DNA of 53,977 nucleotides from Gemmatimonadota bacterium (GTDB taxonomy: Bacteria > Gemmatimonadota > Gemmatimonadetes > Longimicrobiales > Gaopeijiaceae): the NCBI GenBank assembly GCA_022822325.1, contig JAJEBW010000046.1, positions 1 to 53,977 of the forward strand. The letters are read 5' to 3'. Positions within the stretch are counted from its first letter, which is position 1; every line of letters starts with the position of its first letter. The notes beneath the pieces were generated by a model. The model had not been told where the DNA came from. It saw only the letters and a program-made list of their open reading frames with translations, and did no database searches. This document shows positions 1 through 9,083 of the stretch, piece by piece. A program made the position numbers and the translations under genes.

Positions 1-74
1 TCGCGCTCCCGAAGCGCCTCCAGCGCCACACGCGCCTTGAAGTCGGGCGTGAATCGTCGTCTCTTCCTGGCCAT
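1..74 (-). CDS. IS3-family transposase OrfA, N-terminal fragment cut by the window edge
   Basis: On the minus strand an ATG at 74-72 opens a frame reading MARKRRRFTPDFKARVALEA and running off the left edge. This is the typical start of the small helix-turn-helix OrfA of IS3-family elements, which binds the element's terminal repeats; the catalytic DDE part in OrfB would lie outside the window. Only 24 codons are visible, so intactness cannot be judged. The adjacent terminus-like sequence ending at 141 supports a real element end rather than a chance match. Confidence 0.75.
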   Translation of the reverse strand, partial: MARKRRRFTPDFKARVALEALRER

Positions 75-141
75 CTCGGTGCCTCCTGTTCGATACTGGA
101 ATCCACCTTAACGACCTGTCCAAAAAACCGGGACCACCTCA
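1..141 (-). mobile_element. Left-edge IS3-family insertion sequence, terminal part
   Basis: Read on minus, the sequence starting at 141 is TGAGGTGGTCCCGGTTTTTT followed by GGACAG. It has the TG-start and the 'CCCGGTTTTTTGGACA' look of IS3-group terminal inverted repeats, and the OrfA start codon lies about 65 bases inside it. The other end is outside the window, so the target duplication and the exact boundary cannot be confirmed. Confidence 0.6.
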
Positions 142-196
142 GACCCCTGCGAATCCACCCTTCACCACTGGACGGAATCGCGGATCCTTCCCATAA

Positions 197-234
197 TTGT
201 TGCAAATCCGATAGTTTGTTGCAAAACCGATAGT
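197..234. repeat. Tandem 19-bp repeat, putative operator of the DUF4143 ATPase gene
   Basis: Two adjoining 19-bp units, TTGTTGCAAATCCGATAGT (197-215) and TTGTTGCAAAACCGATAGT (216-234), differ at one base. They end directly before the start of the ATPase gene. The placement and AT-rich composition suggest a protein-binding site or promoter region. A hexamer TACAGT (234-239) lies 7 bases before the ATG at 247, so the message may be leaderless. Confidence 0.5.
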
Positions 235-246
235 ACAGTGTGTGAA

Positions 247-1548
247 ATGCGACAATTATTCCACGATTCAGCGCAGAGCGCGGCACGAGGGGAGGGTGCC
301 CGGGTATCCGCCGCCGATTCCGAGATGCCGAGCCCGCCACTACAGGATGCCGCCCGGCAAATCCGGCGATCGCCCTCGCCCATCATCAGGCGCCCCGGTC
401 TCGCGGCCCAGCTTCGCACCTGTCTGGATGAATCCCCCGCGGTCGCGGTTACCGGAGCCAGACAGGTCGGGAAGACGACCCTCGCGCGGATGGTCGCCGA
501 CTCGTGGCCGGGTCCCACGCACCTCTTCGATCTGGAGGTGGCGACTCACCGCGCCGCTCTCTCCGCCACGCCGGCCCGGGTGCTCGGAAGCTGCGAAGGG
601 CTGGTCGTTCTCGACGAAATCCAGCGAATGCCGGCTCTCTTCGAGGTGTTGCGACCGATCTGCGACGATCCCGGGCGCCGGGCGGTCTTCCTGCTTCTGG
701 GCAGCGCCTCGCCGGAGCTGGTGCGCGGGGTTTCGGAAACCCTTGCCGGCCGTGTGCTCTTCGTCGACATGGGGGGGCTCTCGCTTGACGAGGTTGGGCC
801 GGAGCGTCAGGATCGGCTCTGGCTGCGCGGCGGTTACCCGCGGGCCTACCTCGCACCATCGGTTGGAGCGTGGAAGCGCTGGGTCCATTCCTATTCGCGG
901 ACCTTTGTGGAGAGGGACATTCCCATGCTGCGGCCCGGCACCTCGACCGAGGCCATTGCGCGCTTCTGGCGGATGCTCGCCCACCTTCACGGACAGAGGT
1001 GGAACGGATCGGCTCTGGCTCGCGCGCTGGACACTTCGGTCCCCTCGGTGAACGCCTACCGCGGCCTGCTCGCCGGCGCCTTCATGATCCGTCTTCTGCC
1101 GCCCTGGTTCGAGAATCTGGGCAAGCGTCTGGTCAACAAGCGTCTGGTCAAATCGCCCAAGCTCTATCTCCGGGACAGCGGCCTGTTGCACGCCCTCCTC
1201 GGGGTGGACGAAATGATCCAGCTCGCGGCCCATCCACGCCATGGATCCAGTTGGGAAGGGTTCGCGCTGGAGCAGACCCTGCTGGCGCACGGACAGCGCG
1301 AGGCGTATTTCTTCGCGACGCAGCGGGGGGCCGAGCTCGACCTGATGCTCCTCAGGCGGGGGAAGCGCTGGGGGTTCGAGTTCAAGTGCACCGAGTCGCC
1401 GCGCACGACCCGTTCCATGCACATCGTGAGCCGCGATCTGGGGCTGGAGCGACTCTGGGTCGTCTATCCGGGCGATCTGGAGTTCCCACTGGCCGATGGG
1501 ATTGCCGCGTTGCCGCTGGCCGGCGTTTCGGGGCTTGACTTGCGCTGA
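247..1548 (+). CDS. AAA ATPase with C-terminal DUF4143 (nuclease-like) domain
   Basis: The protein has about 433 residues. A P-loop GARQVGKTT lies near residue 75 and a Walker B LVVLDEIQ near residue 122; this is the AAA_14 domain. The C-terminal half is DUF4143-like and ends with the pattern ELDLML...FEFKC, resembling the acidic/lysine core of PD-(D/E)xK nucleases. Members of this family are common single genes of unclear role, often scattered near mobile DNA, as here beside an IS end. I chose ATG 247 over the in-frame GTG at 238 because a -10-like hexamer lies just ahead of it. A later ATG at 325 lacks a ribosome site. No toxin or antitoxin partner is next to it. The family assignment is firm; the function is not known. 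Confidence 0.85.
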   Translation: MRQLFHDSAQSAARGEGARVSAADSEMPSPPLQDAARQIRRSPSPIIRRPGLAAQLRTCLDESPAVAVTGARQVGKTTLARMVADSWPGPTHLFDLEVATHRAALSATPARVLGSCEGLVVLDEIQRMPALFEVLRPICDDPGRRAVFLLLGSASPELVRGVSETLAGRVLFVDMGGLSLDEVGPERQDRLWLRGGYPRAYLAPSVGAWKRWVHSYSRTFVERDIPMLRPGTSTEAIARFWRMLAHLHGQRWNGSALARALDTSVPSVNAYRGLLAGAFMIRLLPPWFENLGKRLVNKRLVKSPKLYLRDSGLLHALLGVDEMIQLAAHPRHGSSWEGFALEQTLLAHGQREAYFFATQRGAELDLMLLRRGKRWGFEFKCTESPRTTRSMHIVSRDLGLERLWVVYPGDLEFPLADGIAALPLAGVSGLDLR

Positions 1549-1815
1549 CGAATGAGCGGGATGGCCGGGCCGCGAGGCGTCCCGGGCAGGGCAGGCCGGT
1601 CCGTGGTGGAAGACCGGGGGAACCGGGGGCGGCAGCGTGGGGTAGATCGGTGGATGTTGGGGAAAGGATCGCCAACCAGGATGCACTGGGGTTGCGCGCG
1701 CGCCATCATCCTGCGGCCACCATCCGGGCCGGCCCGCGCAGGGGCCGGACGCCGCGGTCTCCTCGCGGCCCCGAGGGGATGGTTTCGGCCTCCTCCCCGC
1801 ACACAGGGAGCGACC
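1549..1815. other. Intergenic region carrying one copy of the dispersed palindromic repeat
   Basis: No convincing gene is seen in this 267-bp gap. It contains the inverted copy of the dispersed repeat (1688-1748) and, at 1806-1810, GGGAG, the likely ribosome site of the following gene. Confidence 0.5.
1688..1748 (-). repeat. Dispersed palindrome-plus-tail repeat, copy A
   Basis: On minus this copy begins with the palindrome CCGGCCCCTGCGCGGGCCGG, then a variable middle of about 20 bp, then GGCGCGCGCGCAACCCC. Copies B (21316-21377) and C (51377-51438) share both ends and differ in the middle. The palindrome can fold into a strong GC hairpin. In all three copies an ATG lies directly before, or one codon before, the GCGCGCGCGCAACCC tail, so each would read M(x)ARAQP. 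Confidence 0.75.
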
Positions 1816-3072
1816 ATGACGCGGACACCATTCCGACCGCCGCCCGCCCTCGCCGCGCGCGACCGCTCCAGCCCGCTCCGCTCCCGTCGTCCGGCCCTCA
1901 TCCGCTGCATCGCGCTCCCCTTCTTCATCGCGTGGGCGCTCGCGCTCCCCTCGTCTCCTCCCGCCGCCGCCCAACCCACCCGCGCCGACTCGGCGGCCAT
2001 CCTCCTCGCAACCGCCGCCGACTTCGGCGAAGGGGGCGATTCGGAATCGGCCGAGGCGCTCTACCGGCACATCCTGGAGCGATTCGCCGACACCCCCGCC
2101 GCGCAGATGGCCCGCGCCCAACTCGACGCCGTGTCCGCGGAGCGGTTCCGGGGCGGCGGCGAAACCGAGCTCAAGGTCTGGTCGACGACCGCCGGGATCT
2201 GGCTGGGCCTTGCGGTTCCGACGGCGCTGGACGCCGCGGACTCCGAGGCATACGGAGCCGGACTCCTCCTGGGGGCTCCCGCGGGATTCCTCCTGAGCCG
2301 GCGCTACGCCGCGTCGCGACCGCTCTCGCTGGGGCAGGCGCGCGCGATCACCTGGGGCGGAACGTGGGGCGCGTTTCACGGCATGGCGCTGGCGAACGCG
2401 CTGGATTTGGGCGGAGAGTTGCGCAGCGGCAACGAGCACAGGGATCCCGAGACCATCGAGGCCGTCTTCGCGACGATGATCGCGGGCAGCGTGGTGGGGA
2501 TCGGGGCGGGGGTGTGGGCCGCCGGGCGCGAAATCAGACCGGGAACGGCCACCTCGGCCACTCTGGGAACGCTGTGGGGCGCCTGGTTCGGGGTGGCGAC
2601 CGGCACGCTGATGGACCTCGGCGAAAACGACATGTGGGCGACGGTCGCGGTCGCGGGCGATCTGGGGCTGCTGGCGGGTACGCTGGCCGGAAGCCGCTGG
2701 GAGATCACACGTTCGCGGGCCCGGCTGGTCAGTGTGGGGGGACTGATTGGCGGCGTGGGCGCGATGGGGGCGCTGCTTCTGACCGACTACGAGTTCGAGG
2801 ACGGCGACTGGGTCGTATTTCCCCTGGCGGGCAGCGTTCTGGGCCTTGCGGCGGGAACCGCGCTGACACGAAATGGGGGCGTGGAGAACGACCCGAGCGA
2901 GGATGCGGGGGCGGGGCCGCTCGGCGCGGGCGGCGCGCTCCTGAACTGGTCGGGGGGGGACTGGTCGGTGGCCGCGCCGGTGCCGGCGCCGGTTCGCGTG
3001 AAGGCCCTGACGGGCGATGGGCGGCGGGGCGGGGTGGGGTGGCGGGTGCCGCTCTTCGGGGCGCGGTTCTGA
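1816..3072 (+). CDS. Exported or membrane protein with a TPR-like segment and glycine-rich hydrophobic repeats
   Basis: The protein has about 418 residues. ATG 1816 is preceded by GGGAG at 6-base spacing. Residues 28-52 form a hydrophobic signal segment ending in AAAQ. Residues 60-95 (ESAEALYRHILERFADTPAA) resemble one tetratricopeptide repeat as found in YbgF-type envelope proteins. The rest alternates Gly/Ala/Leu-rich hydrophobic stretches with short polar turns (for example GTLWGAWFGVATGTLMDLG), like glycine-zipper membrane segments. I do not recognise a named family. The gene is followed 15 bp later by the M15 peptidase, so the two may be co-transcribed. Cell-envelope location is inferred; function is unknown. 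Confidence 0.7.
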   Translation: MTRTPFRPPPALAARDRSSPLRSRRPALIRCIALPFFIAWALALPSSPPAAAQPTRADSAAILLATAADFGEGGDSESAEALYRHILERFADTPAAQMARAQLDAVSAERFRGGGETELKVWSTTAGIWLGLAVPTALDAADSEAYGAGLLLGAPAGFLLSRRYAASRPLSLGQARAITWGGTWGAFHGMALANALDLGGELRSGNEHRDPETIEAVFATMIAGSVVGIGAGVWAAGREIRPGTATSATLGTLWGAWFGVATGTLMDLGENDMWATVAVAGDLGLLAGTLAGSRWEITRSRARLVSVGGLIGGVGAMGALLLTDYEFEDGDWVVFPLAGSVLGLAAGTALTRNGGVENDPSEDAGAGPLGAGGALLNWSGGDWSVAAPVPAPVRVKALTGDGRRGGVGWRVPLFGARF

Positions 3073-3087
3073 TCCGCGGGAATTGTC

Positions 3088-3486
3088 ATGGCCATGATCA
3101 CCGACCACTTCTCCTGGGAGGAAGCCGCCGACCGCCGCGGCAATCCCATGCCGCCCGAGGTGCGCGACGCCGTGGTGCGGATGGCCGGTTTTCTGGAAGT
3201 CATCCGCACGGAGGCGGGCGCTCCGCTCCGGCTCTCAAGCTGGTACCGCCATCCCGACCACCCCATTGAGCGACGGAAGGCGCGGCCCGGTCCCCACACC
3301 ACCGGCCTCGCGGTCGATGTCCTCTGCCACGGCCGCCTGGCCATGCGCATCCTCCGCGCGGCGCTCGGCCACGACGTGCACGGCCTCGGAATCAACCAGC
3401 GCGGCCCGCGCGCCTCGCGGTACCTTCACCTGGATCTGGTCGAAGGCGACGAATACCGTCCGCGGCCGCACATCTGGAGCTACTGA
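3088..3486 (+). CDS. Peptidase M15-family protein (D-Ala-D-Ala carboxypeptidase-like)
   Basis: A short protein of 132 residues. It contains RLSSWYRHP (about residues 48-56), PHTTGLAVDV (about 70-79) and YLHLDL near residue 113. The HxxGxAVD and final HxD pattern matches the zinc ligands of M15A-type peptidases, which cut peptidoglycan cross-links or stem peptides. No signal peptide is visible, so it is either cytoplasmic or exported by another route. Many phage endolysins use this fold, but no phage genes are nearby. The start at 3088 follows the preceding gene by 15 bases; a second in-frame ATG is two codons on (3094). Confidence 0.8.
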   Translation: MAMITDHFSWEEAADRRGNPMPPEVRDAVVRMAGFLEVIRTEAGAPLRLSSWYRHPDHPIERRKARPGPHTTGLAVDVLCHGRLAMRILRAALGHDVHGLGINQRGPRASRYLHLDLVEGDEYRPRPHIWSY

Positions 3487-3501
3487 CCCCCATCCATCGG
3501 T

Positions 3502-3521
3502 CCCGGCCGGGTGCAGCCGGG
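3502..3521. terminator. Possible bidirectional hairpin between convergent genes
   Basis: CCCGGC (3502-3507) and GCCGGG (3516-3521) form a perfect 6-bp stem with an 8-base loop in the 75-bp gap between two convergent genes. There is no T-run, so this is only a weak terminator candidate. Confidence 0.25.
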
Positions 3522-3561
3522 TCGCTCCGCGGAAGTCGGGGATCAAGACGCTCATGCGCCC

Positions 3562-5694
3562 TCACCAAGCGGCGAGCTCCACAATCGCCCTGAGCACATC
3601 GTCCGCCTGCGGCAGAATCGCCTTCTCGAGCTGCGGCGAAAAGGCCACCCAGGTATCGAGCGCGGCCACGCGGCGCACCGGTCCGTCCAGCCAGGGGAAG
3701 CACTCGTCGGCGATGAGCGCGGCCACTTCCGAGCCCACTCCCCAGGTCAGCGCATCCTCGTAGGCGACCACAACCTTGTTTGTGCGGCGAACCGAATCGG
3801 CCACGGTGTTCATGTCCAGCGGCGAGAGCGAGCGCAGATCGATGACCTCGACGTCGATTCCATGTCGGTCTTCCGCGATGCGCGCGGCGTCCAGCGAACG
3901 CTTGACCATGGCGCCGTAGGTGACCACGGTCAGATCGTCGCCGGCGCGCACAACCTTCGCCTTGCCGAAGGGCACCATGTAGTCGGGACCGGGATCGGCG
4001 CCCTTGTTGTGCACCTGGCGGTAGAGATGCTTGTGCTCGAAGAAGATGACCGGATCGTCGCAGCGGATCGCGGTGCGCAGCAATCCGTTGGCGTCAAGCG
4101 CATTGGAGGGGCAGACGACCCGCAGACCCGCGGTGTGCGTGAAGAGGGTGGCCGCCGTCTGAGAATGGTACATTCCCCCCTTGATGTAGCCGCCATAGGT
4201 TGTGCGCACAACGACCGGCGCGGCCCAGCGTCCCCCGGAACGATAGCGCATTGTGGCCAGCTCGTTGCGGATCTGCATGAAGGCCGGCCAGATGTAGTCC
4301 ACGAACTGAATCTCGACGACCGGCTTGAGTCCGCGCGCCGCCATCCCGATCGCGCGCCCCACGATGTTGGCTTCCGCGAGCGGGGAATTGTACACGCGGT
4401 TGCTCCCGAAGCGCCCCTGCAAACCGTGCGTCACCTTGAAGACGCCGCCCTTTCCCTTCACCTCCCTGAGCGCCTCCTCGCGCGAGGCGTCGGCCACGTC
4501 CTGCCCGAAGACGACGATGCGCCGGTCGCGTTCCATCTCGCTTTGCAGGCACCGGTTGAGGAGATCGACCATGGTGAGGGGGCGGTCGTCGACAAAGCCG
4601 GGGCGATCCTCGGTGTCGAAATCGGGGCCGGTCGGATCGACGGTCTCGGAGTAAAGCCACTTCGTCGCGGTCTCGGGCGCGGGCTGCGGGTGCTCCAGCG
4701 CCTGGTCGGCGGCGGCGGCGACGGCTGCGCGGGCGTCGGCGCGAATCCGGTCGAGCTCGCCGGCGGTGGCGGTCCCGGTTTCGATCAGCAGTCGGCGCGC
4801 CCGGGCAATGGGGTCGCGGCGCTCCTGGCGGGCGCGTTCGGCGGCGGTCCGGTAGAGGGTCTCGTCGTCGGAGCCGGAGTGGGAATAGGGACGGATCGTG
4901 TGGGCGTGCAGCAGAGCCGGTCCCTTCCGCTCCCGGCACCAGCGCACCGCCGCCCGCGCGGCCCGGTGGCTCTCCACCAGATCGGTTCCATCGCACTCGA
5001 CGATCTTCAGCCCCGGAAAGCCGGTCAGCAGACGCGACACATTTCCCCCGGCCGTCTGCACCTCGACCGGAACCGAGATCGCGTATTCGTTGTCCTCGAC
5101 GACAAAGAGGATCGGGAGCTCGAGATTGCAGGCGGTGTTGAGCGCCTCCCAGAACTCGCCCTCGGAGGTCGCGCCGTCGCCCGTGGTGCAGACCACGATC
5201 TCGTCCTCGGCGAAGGTGGTGACGTCCTGGCGCAGCTCGGGATCGATCGTCGCCCGAAGCCCCGCCTCGGCCGTTCCCACGGCATTCAGAAACTGCGTTC
5301 CGGTCGGCGACGACGCAGCCACGATGTTGTAGCGGGCGTCCCCGAAGTGCGCCGGCATCTGCCGTCCGCCGCTCGCCGGATCGGCCTCGGCCCCCATCCC
5401 CTGCAGGAGCTGTTCCATCGGATTCACGCCCAGCGCCAGCGCGAGCGCCCGGTCGCGGTAGTAGAAGTAGAACCAGTCGGACCCCGGACGCAGCAAATCG
5501 GCCAGCGCCACCTGCACGGCCTCGTGCCCCGCTCCGGCTATGAGAAAGAAGACCTTCCCCTGCTTGTGGAGCATGGCCTCGCGGTCGTCGATCGCGCGCG
5601 CGGTGACCATGGTGCGGTACCAGCGCAGGAGCGTTTTCCGGTCGGGAAGGTCGGCTTCGATTTCGGAGTCGAGTGGGTGTTCGAGTGTCGCCAT
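3562..5694 (-). CDS. 2-oxoacid dehydrogenase E1 component, fused alpha and beta subunits
   Basis: One 710-residue chain contains both halves of a thiamine-diphosphate E1. The alpha part (about 1-340) carries the TPP motif GDGATSEG...EDNEYAIS near residues 170-205. The beta part (about 370-710) begins [17 protein letters not shown] and includes [20 protein letters not shown] and [16 protein letters not shown]1 decarboxylates a 2-oxoacid and passes the acyl group to an E2 lipoamide acyltransferase; the family covers branched-chain, pyruvate and acetoin substrates. No E2 or E3 gene is adjacent, so the substrate is not settled; a branched-chain 2-oxoacid is my first guess. The start is at a clear ATG with a repeat-rich promoter region upstream. 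Confidence 0.9.
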   Translation of the reverse strand: MATLEHPLDSEIEADLPDRKTLLRWYRTMVTARAIDDREAMLHKQGKVFFLIAGAGHEAVQVALADLLRPGSDWFYFYYRDRALALALGVNPMEQLLQGMGAEADPASGGRQMPAHFGDARYNIVAASSPTGTQFLNAVGTAEAGLRATIDPELRQDVTTFAEDEIVVCTTGDGATSEGEFWEALNTACNLELPILFVVEDNEYAISVPVEVQTAGGNVSRLLTGFPGLKIVECDGTDLVESHRAARAAVRWCRERKGPALLHAHTIRPYSHSGSDDETLYRTAAERARQERRDPIARARRLLIETGTATAGELDRIRADARAAVAAAADQALEHPQPAPETATKWLYSETVDPTGPDFDTEDRPGFVDDRPLTMVDLLNRCLQSEMERDRRIVVFGQDVADASREEALREVKGKGGVFKVTHGLQGRFGSNRVYNSPLAEANIVGRAIGMAARGLKPVVEIQFVDYIWPAFMQIRNELATMRYRSGGRWAAPVVVRTTYGGYIKGGMYHSQTAATLFTHTAGLRVVCPSNALDANGLLRTAIRCDDPVIFFEHKHLYRQVHNKGADPGPDYMVPFGKAKVVRAGDDLTVVTYGAMVKRSLDAARIAEDRHGIDVEVIDLRSLSPLDMNTVADSVRRTNKVVVAYEDALTWGVGSEVAALIADECFPWLDGPVRRVAALDTWVAFSPQLEKAILPQADDVLRAIVELAAW

Positions 5695-5848
5695 CCTGGT
5701 CCGCCGCTGGAGGAATCGTCCGCGATCGAGGCGCGCCGCTCGCCGGGGCCAACAAGCGCGTTGCTCGCCGGGGCCAACAAGATAATACTGCGGAACCGTC
5801 CGCTTCCGGCAAGCGTTGCGGGACCGTCCGCCTCCGGCAGGTTGAACT
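5695..5848 (-). promoter_or_regulatory. Promoter region of the E1 gene with two pairs of direct repeats
   Basis: On minus, TTGCCG (5812-5807) and TATTAT (5787-5782) are separated by 19 bp and form a possible -35/-10 pair. A 23-bp sequence covering this -35 (5790-5812) is repeated with three mismatches at 5819-5841. Downstream of the -10, a perfect 19-bp unit CTTGTTGGCCCCGGCGAGC occurs twice (5781-5763 and 5756-5738, period 25). The layout suggests an operator upstream and a structured leader of about 80 bases. Confidence 0.4.
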
Positions 5849-7978
5849 TCAGCTCCCCGCGAGTTCCCGGAGCGCCCGTCCCAGTCCCTCCGCCGTCGTC
5901 GCCGGCTCGAGACATCTCCCGCCGCGGCAGACGAAGGCCTTGCCCCGCGCGCCCCGGCGGCCCTCCATGGCGGGAAGAGCGGCGATCAGGGGTTCGTTGG
6001 GGTCGCCGCCTGCGATCACGCGATGGGGATGGGGGCGCCGGTGCGCCCGCGCGAGCATGGCGGCGGCCCGGTTCGGCGTCTCCACGATGGTGATTTCAAG
6101 TGGAAGGGTGGAGCGGAGGAGCGCCGCAACGAGGAGCCGGCCCGCCCCGGTGGGATAGCGCTCCATCGTGCCGCTCTCTCTTGCCAGGACCGCGTCGGCG
6201 ATCTCGCCCCACTCCTCGCGGCCGGCGAGGGCGGCCAGCCGGACCAGCAGCTCCACCGCGAGCGAGTTGCCCGACGGGGTGGCGTTGTCGAGGATGTCGC
6301 GCGGCCGGACCACGAGCTCTTCGCCTACGTCGGCGGCGTCGTGGAAGATCCTCTCGGCGGGGGACCAGAAGTGGTCGACGGCGGCCTCGGCCATCCACGA
6401 CGCTTCGGCGAGCCAGCGCGGCTCCAGGGTCGCTTCGTAGAGGGAAAGGAGGGCGTTGCCGAGGGCGGCGTAGTCTTCGAGAAAGCCCTCGATGTGGACG
6501 CGGTCGCCGGTGAGGACGCGGTGCAGCGTATCGCCGGTGCGCAGCGTCTCCAGGAGGAAGCCGGCCGCCCGCTTCGCCGCCTGTGTGTAGTCCGGGCGTC
6601 CCAGCGCCGGTCCGGCCTCCGCCAGGGCGCGAATCGTCATGCCGTTCCACGAGGCCAGGATCTTCTCGTCGCGCATCGGCTGCGGCCGCCGGGCCCGCAC
6701 CGCCCCGAGGGTGGCCCGGGCGTCCCTCAGAATCGCCTCCAATTCCCCCCGCCCCAGCCCCTCCTGGCGGGCCACCGCATCCACGTCGTGCGGAAGGTGC
6801 AGGATGTTGCGGCCCTCGAAGTTCCCCCCCTCGCTAACATCGTGCACCCTGCACAGGAGCCGCGCCGCGCGGGCGTCGAGCGCTTCCTCCACCTGCCCCG
6901 GCCTCCAGAGGTAGAACGCCCCCTCTTCGCCCTCGGAGTCGGCGTCGCGCGCCGAAAAGAAGGCCCCGTCGGGCGAGGCCAGATCCTCCAGCACATAGTC
7001 CAGCGTCTCCTCCGCCACCCGTCCCAGCCCCCCCGCCCCGGTCCTCCCGCCCCCGTCCGGCGCACCCTCCAGGAGCGAGGCCCGCGTCAGCGCCCGCGCC
7101 AGGAGCGCATTGTCGTAGAGCATCTTCTCGAAGTGCGGAACCAGCCAGCGCGCATCGACCGAGTAGCGATGAAATCCCCCGCCGACATGGTCGCGAATCC
7201 CGCCCGCCGCCATCCGCTTCAGGGTGTGAGCCGCCATCGTCGCCGCGTGCGAATCCCGTCCCCGGACAGGCCCTCCCCCCGCGCCGGACCCTTCTCCCGC
7301 CGCCTGCCCCGCGCGCAGCAGAAAGTCCAGGAAGACCGGTTGCGGAAACTTGGGCGCGCCCCCGAATCCCCCATGCGCGGGATCGAATCCACGCCCCGCC
7401 AGCGCGACCGCATGCCCGATCAGCCTTTCCCCGCCCAGTCCCCCGTCCCCCGCCCCCAGACCCGGTTGCGGCTCGGTGGCGCTCCGTCGCAGAACTTCGC
7501 GGATCTTCGCGCCGGCCCGTTCCACATCGCTTCGCCGGTTCGCGTAGGCGTCGGCCACCGCACCCAGAAGCTGCCGAAAGGACGGCATTCCGTGGCGCGG
7601 TTCGGGCGGAAAGTAGGTGCCGCCATGAAAGGGGATTCCCTCGGGCGTCAGGAAGGCGGTCAGCGGCCAGCCCCCCTGCCCGGTCATCGCCTGGACGGCC
7701 TTCATGTAGATCGAGTCGATGTCGGGACGTTCCTCGCGGTCCACCTTGACATTGACGAAGAGGCGGTTCATGAGCCGCGCCGTCTCGGGATCCTCGAAGG
7801 ACTCGCGCTCCATCACATGGCACCAGTGGCAGGCCGAATAGCCGATCGAGAGCAGAATCGGCAGATCGCCTTCGCGGGCGAGCCGGAGCGCTTTTTTCCC
7901 CCACGGACGCCAGTCCACCGGGTTGTGGGCGTGCTGAAGGAGGTAGGGACTGGTTTCGCGAGCGAGTCGGTTGGGCAT
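5849..7978 (-). CDS. DUF255 thioredoxin-fold / YyaL (SSP411-like) protein
   Basis: The protein has 709 residues. The first 160 residues are the highly conserved DUF255 domain: [21 protein letters not shown] at the start, the CxxC-type site ACHWCHVME near residue 50, [12 protein letters not shown] and [13 protein letters not shown]. The rest resembles the alpha/alpha six-hairpin fold of N-acylglucosamine epimerase-like enzymes, with [17 protein letters not shown] and [13 protein letters not shown]. The family occurs from bacteria to the human SPATA20 protein, and its biochemical role is unresolved. A hexamer TAAAGT lies 8 bases before the ATG on minus (7992-7987), suggesting a very short leader. 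Confidence 0.95.
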   Translation of the reverse strand: MPNRLARETSPYLLQHAHNPVDWRPWGKKALRLAREGDLPILLSIGYSACHWCHVMERESFEDPETARLMNRLFVNVKVDREERPDIDSIYMKAVQAMTGQGGWPLTAFLTPEGIPFHGGTYFPPEPRHGMPSFRQLLGAVADAYANRRSDVERAGAKIREVLRRSATEPQPGLGAGDGGLGGERLIGHAVALAGRGFDPAHGGFGGAPKFPQPVFLDFLLRAGQAAGEGSGAGGGPVRGRDSHAATMAAHTLKRMAAGGIRDHVGGGFHRYSVDARWLVPHFEKMLYDNALLARALTRASLLEGAPDGGGRTGAGGLGRVAEETLDYVLEDLASPDGAFFSARDADSEGEEGAFYLWRPGQVEEALDARAARLLCRVHDVSEGGNFEGRNILHLPHDVDAVARQEGLGRGELEAILRDARATLGAVRARRPQPMRDEKILASWNGMTIRALAEAGPALGRPDYTQAAKRAAGFLLETLRTGDTLHRVLTGDRVHIEGFLEDYAALGNALLSLYEATLEPRWLAEASWMAEAAVDHFWSPAERIFHDAADVGEELVVRPRDILDNATPSGNSLAVELLVRLAALAGREEWGEIADAVLARESGTMERYPTGAGRLLVAALLRSTLPLEITIVETPNRAAAMLARAHRRPHPHRVIAGGDPNEPLIAALPAMEGRRGARGKAFVCRGGRCLEPATTAEGLGRALRELAGS

Positions 7979-8119
7979 GGGAGACTACTTTATTGGAGGT
8001 TCGTTGGGGGCGATTCGACCGGGAGCGATTTGCCGGGAAGCGATCATGCATGGATGTCGCCCGGTTGAAGAGCGACGAGGCCGAACGCGACGAGGCGCGG
8101 CGCCGGCGGCCGGGCGATC

Positions 8120-9001
8120 ATGGACGAGGGTGATGGATTGAAGGTCCGGGAAATGCGGGGTTTCCGGAGCATGAAGGCCGTGCTCGGCAATCCTTTCGTG
8201 CGGCTGGCTCTGCGGCGTCCCGGGCTCTGGCCCGGTCTCCTGGCGGCGGCGTGGACCTTTCGGCGGCGCGGGTGGCACCGCCGGGCGCCCTTCCTGCCGC
8301 TGCCCTCCGCCGCCTACATGCGGTGGCGCATGGAGACGGCCTACGGGGAGAGCGACGCGGTCCCTCCCCTGGACGAACTTGCGGGCTTTGTGAGGTGGTC
8401 CGCCGAGATGCGGCGCCGGATGCGTCCCCGGAGCGGTCTCTCGCCGCGCGCCCGTCTTCTCGCGCTGGCCCTGGTCGCGCTCGCGGTGGCGTGGATCAAT
8501 CTGCGCGCCGGCGACTCGGGCCAAATCCGGGAGATGGTCGTGGCGGCGGGCTACCCCGGTCTCTTCCTGGCCGCGCTGGCGAGCGGATTCAATGTAATCG
8601 CTCCGGTGCCGGTCGCGTTCTTTCATCCCTTCCTCGTGGATTCCGGTTTCGCCTCCCTTCCCGTCCTGGTCACGATCGCCCTGGGGATGACCACGGGCGA
8701 TCTCGTCGGCTTCCTCGTCGGCCGCTCCGCCCGCGAGTTCACCGGCGCCTTCCGGAGGCTGGGACTGCGCATGGAGCGCGTGCTGAAGCGATTCCGGGCG
8801 CGCCATCCCCTCCTCGTCTACATTCCACTCTTCCTCTATGCGGCGCTGTCTCCCTTTCCGAACGAAATCGTGGTGATTCCGCTGGCCTTCATGGGGTATT
8901 CGCTCCCGGGCGTGATGATCACCGTCCTCTGCGGCAATGTCGTCTTCAATGCGGGCGTGGCCTTCGGGGCCTCGTGGGTGTGGGGATGGTTCGGCGGATG
9001 A
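8120..9001 (+). CDS. Multi-pass inner-membrane protein, VTT/DedA-like in part
   Basis: The protein has 293 residues. After a basic N-terminal region (about 1-110) there are four or five hydrophobic segments, including LLALALVALAVAWINL, GYPGLFLAALASGFNV and LVTIALGMTTGDLVGFLVG. The TTGDLVGFLVGR stretch and the later PFPNEIVVIPLAFMGYS resemble VTT (DedA/SNARE-associated) proteins, which are implicated in lipid scrambling, but the classical DedA motifs are not all clear. In-frame ATGs at 8153 and 8171 are alternative starts; none has a strong ribosome site. It precedes coaE by 82 bases on the same strand. Confidence 0.6.
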   Translation: MDEGDGLKVREMRGFRSMKAVLGNPFVRLALRRPGLWPGLLAAAWTFRRRGWHRRAPFLPLPSAAYMRWRMETAYGESDAVPPLDELAGFVRWSAEMRRRMRPRSGLSPRARLLALALVALAVAWINLRAGDSGQIREMVVAAGYPGLFLAALASGFNVIAPVPVAFFHPFLVDSGFASLPVLVTIALGMTTGDLVGFLVGRSAREFTGAFRRLGLRMERVLKRFRARHPLLVYIPLFLYAALSPFPNEIVVIPLAFMGYSLPGVMITVLCGNVVFNAGVAFGASWVWGWFGG

Positions 9002-9083
9002 GACCGGGACCGGCGGCGCAACCGGTGAACGCGCAGGGGGACCGCGAGCGGGCGCGGGGCGGCGCCACGGCCGGGGATGCGGC

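Noticed and set aside
1..141. Complete insertion sequence
   Set aside because: Only the first codons of OrfA and one putative terminus lie inside the window.
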